A stretch of 64,000 nt of DNA from Mantis religiosa (Eukaryota > Arthropoda > Insecta > Mantodea > Mantidae). Under the pieces are notes generated by a model. That model saw only the letters and a program-made list of their open reading frames with translations. It was not told the DNA's origin and did not search any database. Shown piece after piece: positions 22,150-34,651 of this stretch; the first letter of the stretch is position 1, and every line of letters starts with the position of its first letter. A program made the position numbers and the translations under genes. The stretch is from positions 172,942,309 to 173,006,308 of the forward strand of contig CM060952.1 of assembly GCA_030765055.1 (NCBI GenBank), read 5' to 3'.

Positions 22150-23160
22150 TGATATTCATACAGTGCTTACATCGTGATTTATTGTTATAATACAGATAAT
22201 AGTGGTTTATTTATTTGTATTAGAAAAACTATTTGAGCCAAAAATATGGGGTTTTCATGGTTATGTTAGATACATTACTCTCTACTTCTACCTCTCTCTA
22301 CTCTCTCATGGGTCAGTTTCGGCAAAATCTGAGTTTTGTCTTAGCGCGAATAGTATTTATTAGAAATTGATTAGGTTGGCGCTCGTCATACACCACTTAG
22401 GGGGAACGAAATACAACACCGCAGAACTCCGATATGTTGCTCACCTAGTAGCGCTCAAGAATAATCACCTAATATAATAGCAATGTGTTCAAGGACAATT
22501 TGTCTGACGCTAGTAAGTGGCTTAAGCATCGTTTAAGGCGCTTAAGCTAAGTTTGAACATTTTAGCTACTATATTGTTGATTACTATATATCTGAAGTGA
22601 GCATATTTAATCCTACAATGTGGGCCGAGCTGTTCTCTAAAGCCACTCATACGACGAAAATATGACAGGCATTTCATAGAAAATTTAATGCTTTATTTTA
22701 AAGCTCATAAGCAGATATTTTAAAAATTGTTTCAGATTTTAAAAATAACATTCAAGAGGAAGCTTATTTAAAAATTAATGGCATGTTCCTGCGGGCCATT
22801 ACAAGAAGGAAAGTAGAAGACAAAGAAAAAAGATATAAAATTACAAAAAAAGTACAGAGATAGCCAAATTTCTCTCACTGGATATACCCATTGCATAATA
22901 AACCTTAGTTGAAGATATGAGGTTTTGATAATTTACCACTAACAAGTATTAGGATAATTTTATTTGAATATAAGTACAAATTTTAAATATTTGATTATTT
23001 TAATTTTTAATGCATTTTATTAAATAGACACTGTACAAATTAAAGACTACAGTATTAGACAAGATTTTTGTCTTTTGCATAGAACTTCAGCAAATTTGTC
23101 ATTGCTTAAAATGCAAGTGAAGCACAGATTACTTCCGGCGTTACGCTGAGCCTAAAGTTG
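22150..23160. other. unassigned AT-rich DNA
   Basis: No gene or repeat family recognised. Confidence 0.5.
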
Positions 23161-23164
23161 AAAA

Positions 23165-23425
23165 AAAAGTGTAGAGTTTAACGTCCGCTTTTAATATATG
23201 CGATACCACAGACGGTGACAGTTAAGTGCAGAGGATCTACCCAAAAGTCCGAAGACCCCGGCCTCCTTCTACCCCTGATGATATATGAGAAGAAGATGGA
23301 GCACCGATAGAATGAAATGGAGGGGGAAACAGGAGATCCCGGAGATCCCTCGTCCCAGCGCCGTGTTGTCCATCACAAATCTAACATATGGTCACCTGAG
23401 ATCCAATCGGGCCGCGTTGGTACCG
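23165..23425 (-). mobile_element. SINE family C copy, reverse
   Basis: Reverse-complement match to the SINE at 48538-48737. Shared blocks are GTTTAACGTCCGCTTTTA, ATGGAGCACCGATAGAATGA, GGGGGAAAC and CACCTGAGATCCAATCGGGCC (decayed B-box). The A-box end is lost at the junction with the next GC-rich repeat, and an extra segment splits the middle. Confidence 0.72.
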
Positions 23426-23429
23426 AAAG

Positions 23430-24439
23430 TTGAAGCCCCTCCCGTAGGATAGGGAATTTTTCAGATTGGGTTGGTTTATGATGGAACAGTGATTTCCGAC
23501 ACCTATGGGTATTGGTTACGTCTGGCCGGTCCTGCCACCCAGACTAGGTGGAGAGACTCCTGAGAGAATCTTCGGTACTACAATGCACGAGATTTAACTT
23601 GGCCCCTGGTTTGTAGAAAGAGAAAGAAATACGTACTCACCATCTCTTTTTAACCCGCCCCTCTTTTATGGCCAACCAGGCAGTGCAGACACATCAGTGG
23701 CGGATGATAATTCTTCGTCCTCCAAATTTGGTTCCTGTTCCCCTTCTTCACTGTCAGAAATTTCACATTTCCAACTCGTTAACAGCTGATACTTCACTTG
23801 CAACACCAGTGATGCCTGCTTGTGCTTACCCACATACCGCAGTAGGTAATTAGGGAATTCAATAGGGCTTTAAAAGGGACTGACCATTTCAAGGAAGGAA
23901 ATCCAGCGCCCGTGCTAGACAAGGATAGTGCAAAAAGTGCCAAGTTACATCTCGTGCATTATATCCTGAAGAGCTAAGTAAAGTACGGAAGTCCTCCGGC
24001 GAGGGGAAATGTGGATGGGAGGGGGCTAGGAATGTGAGCGAAAGTAGTCACTCTCCTCCCCGGCTGGCTGTACTGTCATTCTTTCTGGTAGAAACCGCGA
24101 GATAGAGGGGAGGTCCAGACTGGACTGCTGACCAGTGAGCATGCACTCCACAGGACTTCCTGGGCGTTTGTACTCATGGTGATGTACTAGATCACTGGCG
24201 ATCAGATCGAGGTCTTCCCGGGCGGATTGTTGCGCATAAGTGACGCATCCACTTCCAACCGAAAGAGAGGGCTTTTCAATGCTATAAGCAGGGCTAGTAA
24301 GTTCGTACCGCTCGCCGTTCCGAACAGGCTGCGACCTACCCTCTCCCGGCATCCAAACAAGTCATAGATAAGACACGCACAGCGGAGAGGCATTGCAACT
24401 AGCTGCCCAGGTTTAATTAAAAAAAAAAAAAAAAAAAAA
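23430..24439 (+). repeat. GC-rich repeat family E, forward copy with poly(A)
   Basis: The 5' part (CAGATTGGGTTGG, about 23463) and the 3' part (GTGACGCATCCACTTCCAAC, about 24240) match the 11255-11670 copy in order. An unrelated or strongly diverged middle of about 500 bp lies between them. A poly(A) of 21 nt ends it (24419-24439), which supports retroposition in the plus direction. Confidence 0.6.
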
Positions 24440-24741
24440 TTACTTACGAGACATTCGTAAATGCACATCTATTTGTTTCATTATGTACAACATACAAATT
24501 CTTATATAGTACATACCGGCTTGTCTCTGGCTGATCTTATTATTTAAATAAGCACATTGTGGCAACACCCAAGCAATGATAACGCGGATTGTAATATTTC
24601 CTGATCGAATGTAAAATATTATCCAAATAATAAAATTAATTTCTTAAATATCTTAAGATTCTTACTAGACAAAATGCCAAAGCAAGAATTTTACTACATA
24701 TTTACTCATCTGCGGCCGTATTACTAAACACAATAATGTAC

Positions 24742-24890
24742 CTCTGAAGCCTTTCAAATACAAAACTCATTCTATGTCCCGTAAAACAAGATTTAGTTGA
24801 ATGATAATCTGTTCCATTTTCGTTAATGATTTCAGCTAATTTAGTTTTTCGATCTGCTTTTCTTTTTTCCATGTTTGCTGAAGTATCCCA
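24742..24890 (-). CDS. candidate host exon (unknown protein)
   Basis: On the minus strand a pyrimidine-rich tract ending TTTACATTTACATTTCAG leads into an open segment. It ends at CTTCAGAG followed by GTACATT, so acceptor and donor both look plausible. The peptide includes MEKRKADRKTKLAEIINENG and HRMSFVFERLQR: charged, helical-looking, with no family I know. The frame stays open past the donor to about 24702. The surroundings are not repeat-like. It could also be chance, because the exon is only 149 bp and no partner exon was found. Confidence 0.3.
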
Positions 24891-25169
24891 CTGAAATGTA
24901 AATGTAAATAATAAAGTAATTAAGGACATGAATAATACACTTCTGGAAAGCATACAATGGTTGTACAGCAAATTTAGTTGCTAATATTTGAAGCACAACA
25001 AAGATGTTATTCGAATGTCTTCCTTCCTATCAACGTGCTCTGTGTCATGCAGTTACACCTGTTTTACAGTAATGAGTTGCATTCTACGATGAACCTTGCC
25101 CTTGCTAGTAGCGCTGCGTGGTATAGCCATGCCTGGCCGCTCTTACACTGCTCAAGGAAATCGGTACGA

Positions 25170-25465
25170 ACTTCCTAGCTCTGGTTATAAGGTACTATAC
25201 CCTAAAGCCTACACCTATGTAGCTGCTTCGGAGGAGGTGTTTCGGCTCCCAGGGTGACCTCGATGTTACTATCCAACAATATATACCCTTCGAACCCGAA
25301 AGCTGATAACATGAAACGAAGGGAAATGGTTAGCATCCCAGCATGCGCCTAAGCTACAAGGGGAAACCATGAACAGCCCAAGTCAGACTGCACCGTCGAC
25401 GGGCACTGAACCTGCGACTTCCCGAATGCAAGTCATTATCGTACCATGGCGCCATCTGCCTCTGT
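25170..25465 (-). mobile_element. possible SINE, tRNA-like head
   Basis: Minus strand: A-box-like TGGCGCCATGGTACGATAATG (near 25455) and B-box-like GCAGGTTCAGTGCCCG (about 25395-25410), spaced as in tRNAs. A GC-richer body follows down to about 25170. I saw no second copy in the window, so family status is uncertain. Confidence 0.45.
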
Positions 25466-25469
25466 CTAT

Positions 25470-26930
25470 TCCATAAAGATCGCAAAATGACTGCACATTA
25501 AACTGTTATCATTTATTATTAATAAGGCTAATTTTTAAATGCACAAGACCTGGAATTATATGAATGGAGCTTTCAATGTTCCCTCTTTTTGCCGCACGTT
25601 CTCCTATAAACGTTCACGAAGCAGTTTCCAATCGAAAGAAACGATTTCTGTTTTAGTTCCCCTTTTTTATCCCTTAGTTGAAAATAGAAGCAGCACAAGA
25701 AGTAATGCTGACCAAGCGTCTCCTCGTTAGCGATGTGTTCTGTAGGAGAAATCGCTTGTTCTTTATTTTTCTCTTGTACGGATAGCAGATTTGGAAGAAA
25801 AGTGTACTAAGGATAGAAATCAGCCGCAAGTCATTTAATCTACAAATGATGATATGCTGAAATACAGATCTGATTCAAATTGTTCTTCAAAATGAAGCTG
25901 TTATGACCTGCCTTAAACAGTAACTCAGTAATTATAACTAATGCACTAACAAATAAATGATTAAATTCGGACATAGCTTATTAAACTGTAAATGCGATAA
26001 AGAATTTATTATATTATGGCTAGGCATAGCATATCAATAAGTGTTTCTTAAGCAAAATATGTTTTGTTGTGCTTCAGTTAAAATTTCGACTGTCCTCTGA
26101 AATGGTTTGGACGCTCTACTTTACCTGTATTTTATAATTGCGTAATGTGAGGCATTGCCCAACGAGATGTGCTTTAGTTAACGAGTTAGGGTCACATTCA
26201 GAAGGCAACTTTTGAAGTTATGTGTATAAGGAAATAAATATGATCGTGACATACAAAACATGAAATTGTTATAAGAAAAAATTATAGAAGTTTCTCTTTC
26301 TATTTTGTTTTATATGCATTCAAATGAAGTAATTAAATATTCTTTTCATGCAGAGACACGCATTTTAAACTTTCTTTATTATCCTACAATACTATTCTAC
26401 AATGAAGGAAAAATTTGGCAATTAAATATTATATAAGGTAATGAAGAAATATATAATCTTCACATTTCAGAAGAGAAATCTAAATTAAGAGCGTTTTTTT
26501 TTAAATAACCATCAATCGCTAGTATAATAATGAATGAGGTTACTTCAAATAAGTCCTAAATTTTAAATATTCGGACTATAATATGAGAAACCTCAAACAA
26601 ACAGATAATGAAGTAAATTTTGTGTTATTCCAACGATTATGACACTATTAAAACTAAGAAACTATTAAGACATTATCAAAATTCTACAAACTACGAGCAC
26701 AGATAGCTTACTTGATCTTCGTAATGAAACTAATAGAATGAGCAACAGTTGCTGAAAAAAATACACAATTAGAAGTGAACATCTTTATTTTTAATGAATG
26801 AATATCAAGGAAAGAATATTATTTAAATCATACTTTAAGAATGGACGAAGTTAGGTTGCTGAGTATTCTACTCCATTAGTATCAAAGAAGGAGGAATAAG
26901 AACAACCAAATAAAACAAACGAGCATCTCA
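25470..26930. other. unassigned AT-rich DNA
   Basis: No gene recognised. Short open frames are not supported by domains or splice context. Confidence 0.5.
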
Positions 26931-26936
26931 TTAATA

Positions 26937-27190
26937 CAGTCCGATCCACATAAACTTGAACCATTTCAACTGGCCATAAGTGGGCCATGGGAGAATATAA
27001 TACACAATTGGGAGATTACATTACATTATTTACATCTCAGATAAAATATTGGAAGTGTCCTCCACCAACATCTATACATATTTGCATTCGTCTCACCATA
27101 TTCTATGAAATTTTACGGAGAGTATCCTCGCCAATTTTGCTTATTTCGGTTCGAATGGTTCCGTGAGAACATAAATTGTATGTGACCTAC
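26937..27190 (-). pseudogene. remnant of the palindromic-transposon family
   Basis: It matches the left half of the element at 34916-35593: CAGTCCGATCCACATAAAC after a TA, GGAGAATATAATACACAATT, and CATATTTGCATTCGTCTCACC. On the minus strand it is the end of a mariner/Tc1-group transposase reading frame (YGETNANMYRC for the original R-R-V-x-x-C-I block) plus the terminal repeat. Confidence 0.7.
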
Positions 27191-27194
27191 GTAA

Positions 27195-28830
27195 CAAGGA
27201 GGAGCATGGGATTAATTGAAATTAGCGTCCACCTGCATAAGAGCATCCTAGGAGGAAAACGTATATTTGTTGTTTCTCCGAGTTTGTGCTAAATTAATTT
27301 TGTGTGTATGCATTTATGATGCACATATAGCGTGTGCGTAAAAGAGTAACAGTTCATCCACACATTAGTCATCGTTCATTAAATAAAAAACATTTATATT
27401 ATTTAAAATATTTATCAGAATTTTGAAATGTTTCATAATAATTAAATCTTCATCCTTGAAAAAGAAAATAATTATTTGTACATTCTTCTGCAACGGTAAT
27501 AATTTTTCCTCTACTCCGTGACTACGCCCAGAGGTAAATTTCCTGCTTCCGTGCTGCCGAGGAACCTAGAGGACCAGTCTATAAGATAGTCACACAGCTG
27601 AGACTCTAATCATCACACCATCCCCTTATCCATTCACATAAAAGAAAATCACCGTTGCAAATGTTCGCCACAACGCGGGGCTCTTAACACCCCATTTGCA
27701 GCATTTTAAAAACCCGTGGCAATATACATGGAAGTCCTTTCAATGACCACTGCAGTTTTGATTATTATGCAAGTATGCTTCATTGTTAACCACATTGTTC
27801 CATAACTGTGCAACCACAGTAAACTTTATGGAATTCTTGAGACCTGTGAGCCTTTAAAATTCGGGAATGTGAAACAAAATATTCGCAGGATCTTTGACTA
27901 TTAGTGAAGAAACAAATATACGTAATTAATTTGGTACACTGAAAATGTGATTAAAATATCTATGATTAACTTTTATGATTTAAATGGAATCACGGAATAT
28001 GAATGGCGGTTTCTGAGCCAGAAGAGCAGGAGCTTTACCATTTTTTTTAAAAAAAATTGAGATTTGGACGCAAACAGAATGAAATCCTTCCCTTTATACT
28101 TCAGTTATCAAGAAAAATCAAGGATTTATTTTCATAAATGAACATATTCTTATTGACTTCGGCTCTCCATTAAGCTTCAAATAAATTATTCTTGAGTGCC
28201 AAATGGAGAGATTTTATTTCTACGTATGACTATTTTAAAAGGTTCTCCTGTTAAGAGAAAACAATTGATATTGATGGGGCAGGCTCTTATTTGCCACCAG
28301 TTTCAATCTTGTATACTAGTGATCTGCTGCCAGATGCTCAAGTGGGGAGCTATGAGATGTTTATCTGGGTGTGCATGGATAAATGTGATGATAAATAAAT
28401 CAGTTACGTTGACGTTAAATTTAATATAAGCTTACTAATCTATTTGAAGAAATGGACAACTGCTGAGATTGAAGAGTTCAACTGTTCCTAAACCGTATTA
28501 CTTGGAACGATAACTAAGGAAATAGTAGTAATGATGATGATGATGATGATGATGATTGATGATGATGATGTGAAGTGTGTTGCGGTAGTTGCAGAAATGT
28601 TAAGCTAAAATTGCAACTATACCTTTCCACAAAACAACAATTGCTCTTACGGCGCTACTAACTTTTAGTAATCAATCACAGTAAACAGTTCGGTATTACT
28701 CTAAAAGCTTGTTAGGAAAGGCATGAATTCTAGAAATGCACGCTTTTATATTAGCTTAAGTTCCGTCCAGAGCATTATTATCACAAACATTCCTTCATGC
28801 TGCTGCCAATCCTACTAAATTTCAAGCCTC
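27195..28830. other. unassigned DNA with GAT microsatellite
   Basis: No gene recognised. A (GAT)n microsatellite lies at about 28531-28570. A short open frame at 28196-28429 has no known domain. Confidence 0.5.
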
Positions 28831-28838
28831 CCCTTTAA

Positions 28839-30006
28839 GGGGGGACGTACGAGAAAATGTTCAAAAAATCTAATTTTGTTATTGTTTTGTAAAATAGTAT
28901 ATAGTGTTAGCTATCAAACACCAAAATATTATGACTGTACGTGGTCTGTATGTACCTTTAAAAAATTAAATGCCCTAGTGTTGCATAGTAGCATAGTAGC
29001 AACACATAGTCTTCCATCAGCTGTCTTGGAGTCTATAAAGTCCACCTACCAATTCTTAGCACACCTAGACTTGCTAAAAATATCTCTATGGAGAGACACA
29101 AAACCCAAATGAAAGCCTCAACAGTTTGATATGGAAAAGGTGTCCCAAAACATCATTTGTGTCTTCCATAGTGGTGAACATTGCTACATTTGATGCTGCA
29201 ATAGTGCTTAATGATGGGAATGTTGGCAGAAAGAAAGTTATGCATCAGTTATGGTATCAACCTGGTGTGTTTATGGAAACAATTTTGCAGAGTATCGATA
29301 ACATTCGCATCGCTGGTGCAGAAAGAGCTGTGAAATTAATGCAGAAAGAAGCAAGACAGAAGAGGAATTGAAAAAGAGAGGCTGAAGAAGACCAGAATGA
29401 GGATACAGACTATGGATGTGGGAAGTTCTGACTTAAAATTAAAAGGTAAACTGAATAATACTTATTGTATTTTTAATTGCCTTTATCCGTAACTTGCATT
29501 TTCTACAACTTCAACCCATTTTTCTCTCAAACTACTTCATCAACTGTGATACAATTTAGCACACAGCTTTCTTATGCCACAATGAACAATTTGTTGGTTC
29601 TATAATTTAAGATTAACCTCCAGATGGAATGTGATGATACAAAATATATGAAATTATTTTAATTTTTAACGGATGCATATGATTAACAGTTTTTTAAAAT
29701 TCTATACAGCTTCAATAAGAAATCTAAATCCAACAGATTCAGTTTTAGTGTGTTTTAAAGTAACATACCAAATTTCGGAAATATAGCAGATGTGAATTTT
29801 GAAAAAATGGGCTTAAGTTTGTAAATATCTCTGCATAGAGAAAACATATGTAGCTTTAGTTATAAGCAATGAAAAATTATGAAAACAATTATGCATATTA
29901 ACTGTACTATCTTAAATGAGTATACTAAGTTTCACTTCTCTAACTTTAAAACTTTGGATGTTATTGCTATTTATGTAAGACCCTGAATACTTGCATACGT
30001 CCCCCC
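28839..30006 (+). mobile_element. TTAA-flanked Kolobok-like transposon remnant
   Basis: The ends are inverted repeats GGGGGGACGTAC and, reverse-complemented from the right, GGGGGGACGTATGC. TTAA lies on both sides (28835-28838 and 30007-30010). TTAA targets with G-rich ends occur in Kolobok and some piggyBac elements. The coding remnant inside points to Kolobok. At 1.17 kb it is far shorter than an autonomous copy. Confidence 0.78.
28950..29440 (+). pseudogene. Kolobok-type transposase C-terminal fragment
   Basis: Across a frameshift near 29065-29100 the plus strand reads KISLWRDT and then NPNESLNSLIWKRCPKTSFV, followed by FDAAIVLNDGNVGRKKVM and a basic tail (KEARQKRN). The NES(L/F)N-x-x-(I/V)W-x-R-x-PK block is, as I know the family, diagnostic for the mutator-like/Kolobok transposases of insects. 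The N-terminal and most of the catalytic part are missing. Confidence 0.68.
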
Positions 30007-30339
30007 TTAAGGGTATAACATCACGGTTTAGTGCCACTTCCTAAATTCTAGGAACATTTTGCACTTGATATCTACAAGCATGCCAACTGCTCTATGTGCA
30101 GACATTTAATTTCCTCATTCACCTTGAGCTAAAAGTATTATGACCCGCTCAGATACATCCTAACCATAATTGTCTAGCTACACTAAATGCTTTATGTGAC
30201 TATAAACTGCATCGCCAATTTCCCCGTTCAGGCTAAGGTTTTCTGATTTCAATAGGAAAATAAATACTTTGTTCCTTATTGACGCTATCTTCAGGATCCA
30301 ATTAGCGTTTGAAATTCACCTGAACTTGTTATTTTTGAG

Positions 30340-30960
30340 TGCAATAAATATAGAGAACTATGAAGTAGAAGACGGTCGAAGGAAACTTCAAGGAAAATGT
30401 TTATGGAACATCTTAAGAGAAGCAGAAGATTATACACATTTAAAAAATATGTCTCATATAATATCCGGTAAGGCGTTAGAGGAATATATGGCCCGCAACA
30501 AAAGACTTTAAGAAATAAATTAAACAACATATCAATTTATAAGAAAAGAATATTATTTAAGAGATTGTCGGAGGGAAGTAGGACCAAGAGAAACTGAAGA
30601 TACAGATTACTACACTTGAGAAGACCTAATTTAAGTCGCAGGACCGATGAGTAGAAGACGCCAGTTATGGATATCGGAAAGAAGAACAGAAACCACCGAA
30701 AGAAGTAGAATCCCAACACAGCCCGAGGAGATAGTATCAGAGCGGGCAGACATATATGATTATGTAGAAGAGGGAAGATGACAAGCCGGGTATCTGTAAC
30801 TTAAGAACCAGCTCCATCTACTGATGCCAGTCCCTTTAGGTGATGGACATCATTAGGAGGACGCTTTGGATACCAGTTATAGAAGAGGAAATTTTAAAAT
30901 TGTAAAGAAACAGTCTTTCGTAGTTTCTTATAGAAATTAAAGCTGTAATAGAAATGAGAA
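30340..30960 (+). pseudogene. R1/I-group LINE C-terminal fragment
   Basis: The open segment to 30511 encodes GRRKLQGKCLWNILREAEDY and SGKALEEYMARNKRL. It parallels ELAGKCIWNIIRKREDF and MDEYNQQR in the LINE at 32111-33150. So it is a second, shorter scrap of the same family, joined to the left end of the mariner-like element. Confidence 0.65.
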
Positions 30961-31152
30961 TTTGATTTATACATGGTGTATATAAATAAATATCGGGGTT
31001 TCAACTCTTTACAATATTTATCACATTAAACTTACAGTTATAAATGATATTTAAAATGAAAAAGCAACTCAAAAAGTTTTGTTTGTTGGCACCAATGCGC
31101 ATGTGTGTGCAATTTTTCTGCCGCAATCCGCTAGACAGCGGTAGTAGCAAAG

Positions 31153-32150
31153 ATGGCGACTTTTAAACAGAAAGCGTTGCGTTCCGCATTAAGTTTGGTT
31201 GTGATCCTCCTAGTGATAATAACATTCGTGGATGGTATCATCAGTTTGAAGATACCATCTGCCTTTATAAAGGGATGAGTACGGGACGACCAAGAGTAAG
31301 TGAAGAGACCGTTGAGCGAGTGAGAAAGTCGTTCACTCGTAGCCCAAAGAATTCAGTCCTGAAGGCTGTGTGTCGACTGTTTGGAAAGTTGTAAGAAAAC
31401 GCTTACGGCTACGTCCTTGCCGTTTACCGTTATTACAGGCTCTAAAGCCGACAGACCACGAATTACGTGCCAACTTCGCAAACGACATGTTGTTTCATGA
31501 CAACATGGTTCGTGTTGTCTTCAGTGATGAATCGACCTTTCACCTTAGTGAATTGTTAACACTCATAATGTGCGAATCTGAAGCTTAGAACATCCTCAAG
31601 AGATGCTACAAATGCAGTGAGATTTCCCTAAAATGAATGTTTTTTGTGCCGTATTCCGTATGGGCCTTTCTTTTTTGGTGAACCTACTGTAACTGGCACT
31701 TCTTACCTTGATACACTAGAACAATGGCTCTTTCCTCAGTTGGAAGAAAATGAGCCAGAGAACTTCATTTTCCAGCAAGATGATGCGTTACCTTACTGAT
31801 ATAACAAAGTACGCGATTGGTTGAACGTCATTGTACCCGAGCGCTGGATAGGCCGCAAAGGCTCCAATGACAGGGATTGCTATTTACGGCCTCCACGTTC
31901 TCCTAACCTACCGCCATGCGATTTTTACATTTAGGACTTCATCAAGGATCGTGTGTACGTGCCTCCGCTACCAGCTGACCTCCCGGAATTAAGAAACCGT
32001 ATTGAAGCAGCTGTTGCTACAATTACTGAATACACACTTATCATTATTGCGGAAGAACTCTGCTACAGACTTAATGTGTGGTGTGTGACAAAGGGTAGTC
32101 ACATTGAACAGGAGCAGTATCAAAGACTGCTACAATGACATTATTAGTGA
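31153..32150 (+). pseudogene. mariner/Tc1-group transposase, degenerate
   Basis: A start near 31153 (MATFKQKA) is followed after a deletion by the DNA-binding part in another frame (FGCDPPSDNNIRGWYHQFED, KGMSTGRPRVSEETVERVRKS). The catalytic region gives VVFSDESTFHLSE (first D), FIFQQDDALPY (second D) and PPRSPNLPPCDFYI (third D). A LRNRIEAAVATITE C-terminus and CRVTKGSHIE-like end follow. The arrangement fits the IS630/Tc1/mariner superfamily, near the insect group often labelled DUF4817. Multiple frameshifts and stops are present, and the LINE insertion removes the last bases. Confidence 0.78.
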
Positions 32151-33150
32151 TTGTGGGAATATGACCATTGGATTTGTTGATTAAACAAAGGGCGGCCTAC
32201 TTTTGGATTAAGCGGAGAGAATTCACCAAGATAGAAAATTTATTGGGAACTCCATGCAGGACTAGGAGAGAAATTAGGAACGTATTAATTGAAGAATGGC
32301 AACATGAATGGGATCAAATTGATGTAGGAAGAAGGAGACACGAAATCTTTCCTAGTATAAATGAGAGCTTAAAATTTAAGGAGATCCGACCAAGACGAAG
32401 TGGAATACAATACATTTCAGGACATGGACCGTACAAGGCATTCTTTAAAAATATAGGAAAGGCAGATGAAACCATCTGCACAACCTGCATGGAAGAAGAT
32501 ACTCCGGAACATGCTTTATTTGAATGTATAAAATATACACAACAGCTAGAAGAAGAGAAGAAAGAATTAGCAGGAAAATGTATATGGAACATCATTAGGA
32601 AGAGGGAAGATTTTAAAATACTAGAATTGGCAGCGGAGAAGGTCTCAACAATAGTAATGGATGAATATAATCAACAAAGACAGCAGCAACGACGAGTAAG
32701 AGACAATATTCAACATATACGTGGTGAATCACCTTCCACACCGAGAGGATCTGAACGACTTCGAGGACAGAATATGGATAACTAGCTTCAACAACCAAAG
32801 GAAGAAGAGGAACTTCAACTAGTCGAAGGACTAATAGAAGAGGACAATCTTGGATTCAACGGAACGATATGAAGCGACAGAAGAAGACAACATCAACACA
32901 AGAACAAAACGATAAATGGATTTATTAGAGATAGGAGGGTAGAAGTAGTTTACATTGTGAAAATTGTAAGTTACAATTGTAGCAATTAGATTAGTTAGGT
33001 CAGATTAGATAGGTTAGTTTAGGTTAGCTTTTCTGAAAAATGTTTCTAAATATCAATATAATTATTCTGTTAGAGTAAATATGAAATTGTAATACTGTGT
33101 CTTGGTATAGCATCTAGAGGCCAAGACATAAGAAATAAAGAATACAAAAA
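32111..33150 (+). mobile_element. 5'-truncated R1/I-group LINE insertion
   Basis: Inserted into the mariner-like element. It is flanked by the 14-bp direct repeat AGTCACATTGAACA (32097-32110 and 33151-33164), a clean target duplication. It carries the 3' end of ORF2, a noncoding tail and a final AATAAAGAATACAAAAA-type A-rich end. Confidence 0.88.
32168..32785 (+). pseudogene. LINE ORF2 C-terminus with CCHC motif
   Basis: 205 codons, open throughout but truncated at the 5' side. The peptide contains YISGHGPYKAFFKNIGKADE and then CTTCMEEDTPEHALFEC, a C-x2-C-x7-H-x4-C zinc-binding arrangement that closes the ORF2 of R1/I-group LINEs (nucleic acid binding at the target). A basic, glutamine-rich tail follows (YNQQRQQQRRVRD). 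Reverse transcriptase and endonuclease domains are absent, so it is a dead copy despite the intact frame. The start codon is nominal. Confidence 0.8.
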
Positions 33151-33299
33151 AGTCACATTGAACATTTATAAGGTTCTTGGTAAAACTGTTTCAGTTGCTT
33201 TTTCATTTAACATATCATTTATTACTGTAAGTTGAATGTAATAAATATTATAAAGGGTTAAAAGCCCGATATTCATTTAAGTACACCCTGTATTACTGG

Positions 33300-34570
33300 A
33301 GTGGAAGTAAAGTAAAGAAAGACTGTTTTAGATAGTTTGGATGAGTAGATTTGTAATATTACTGGAATCCAGTAATCTGTAGGTTTAGTTAGTTCGTTAA
33401 GGTAGAAAGTAGATTATACCTGCAAAACTTGTAAATTGTTTTGTGTAATTTGATTTAACAAAGATAAAGTTTAACATGAATTTGCATAATAAGGCCTGGT
33501 ATAGATTCTAAAAACCAACCTATTAGATATGCAGATTTTATTTTATTTTTTATCCAATTAGCGTCAACGATTACTGAAATTCCAGTTATTCCACATACCA
33601 GTAAATCCATTGACATGGATCTATCGCTTTTAACACGTAAAAAACATCGGTTTTAACCTGCGATCTTGATTTTTAGTGCGGGAAATTCCTATTGCACTTA
33701 CAATGAAATGCTATTTAATGTAACCAGGGAATTGTTCACAATGTTAAAAGGAGTTTTGTCATATCAACAAGTTTATAACAGTATTATTCCGTTTTTTTGT
33801 TGAACGAAAATGATTCACACTCTCACCGTAGGGTTCAAAATTATTATAAGTAGGTAAAGAAAAAAAATATTCGTGTACAACAATGAAACGGATCCAATTT
33901 TATCTCACATGAGAAGCAATCATTCGGATTTATTCGATGCGGAATTAGTATATTGCAGAAATTGATATGGCCTTTAACTCCCTAATTGATATTGATTAAT
34001 GTCATTATCACTTTAGCTTTTAATGTATCATGTAAAATCCATCCACAGTGGATCACTGAGAGTTCACGGTTTTGCAGACAGGCGAGAGCCTTCCGCCAGA
34101 TGTTTTGAAAAATCTAACAAAAAGTTTACTGATTTATTAATTATACAAATAACCATATCATAACCCTAAAATGTCGCTCCCAAATGTATTAACTGTAAAC
34201 ATTGCTGAAAAATCAGATTGAAGGGTAAAATATGATGCTTGTTTGCGATTTATATCATCAGATATTAACGCTTCATTACCGATAACTCAACAGCACTGGG
34301 CCGTGCATATATGCATGGCTACACTCAACGGCGAACAGGGCGTGGTACACAAAGACAGTACAGTACAAAACTGTTAATAAAAGCAGAAATCACGTCCAAC
34401 GTTTACGTTCCGTAGTTGATGTTTCTTTCACGTGCATTTACGTACGCAAGGAAAACTCCTTTAAATGGAAGATGTAACATTAAGGAAAAAGTCGCGTTTT
34501 ATCAATAAAAGGCAAGGCGAGGAGGGTAACAACAACTGGCGTGATGAGCTGGCCAACTAAATTCCTTTTC
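33300..34570. other. unassigned AT-rich DNA
   Basis: Mostly unidentified. A segment at 33585-33665 (CCAGTAAATCCATTGACATGG) resembles the noncoding part of the tRNA-like repeat at 54018-54160, so it is probably a truncated relative. Confidence 0.45.
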
Positions 34571-34651
34571 TTTTGTTTTTATTTTTATTCTCCAATGCAC
34601 CCTTTGTGCTTCAAATTACAATTTCAAACAATTATACCCCCGTCTTCGCAG

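Larger units (their letters stand above)
30972..33290 (+). mobile_element. mariner/Tc1-like transposon with long TIRs, split by a LINE
   Basis: Bounded by TA (30970-30971 and 33291-33292). The inverted terminal repeats are about 110 bp or longer, pairing for example AATATCGGG(G/C)TTT, AATATTTAT(C/T)ACATT and AACTTACAGT(T/A)ATAAATGATAT. A LINE occupies 32111-33150, so the original transposon was about 1.27 kb. The transposase inside is degenerate. Confidence 0.82.
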
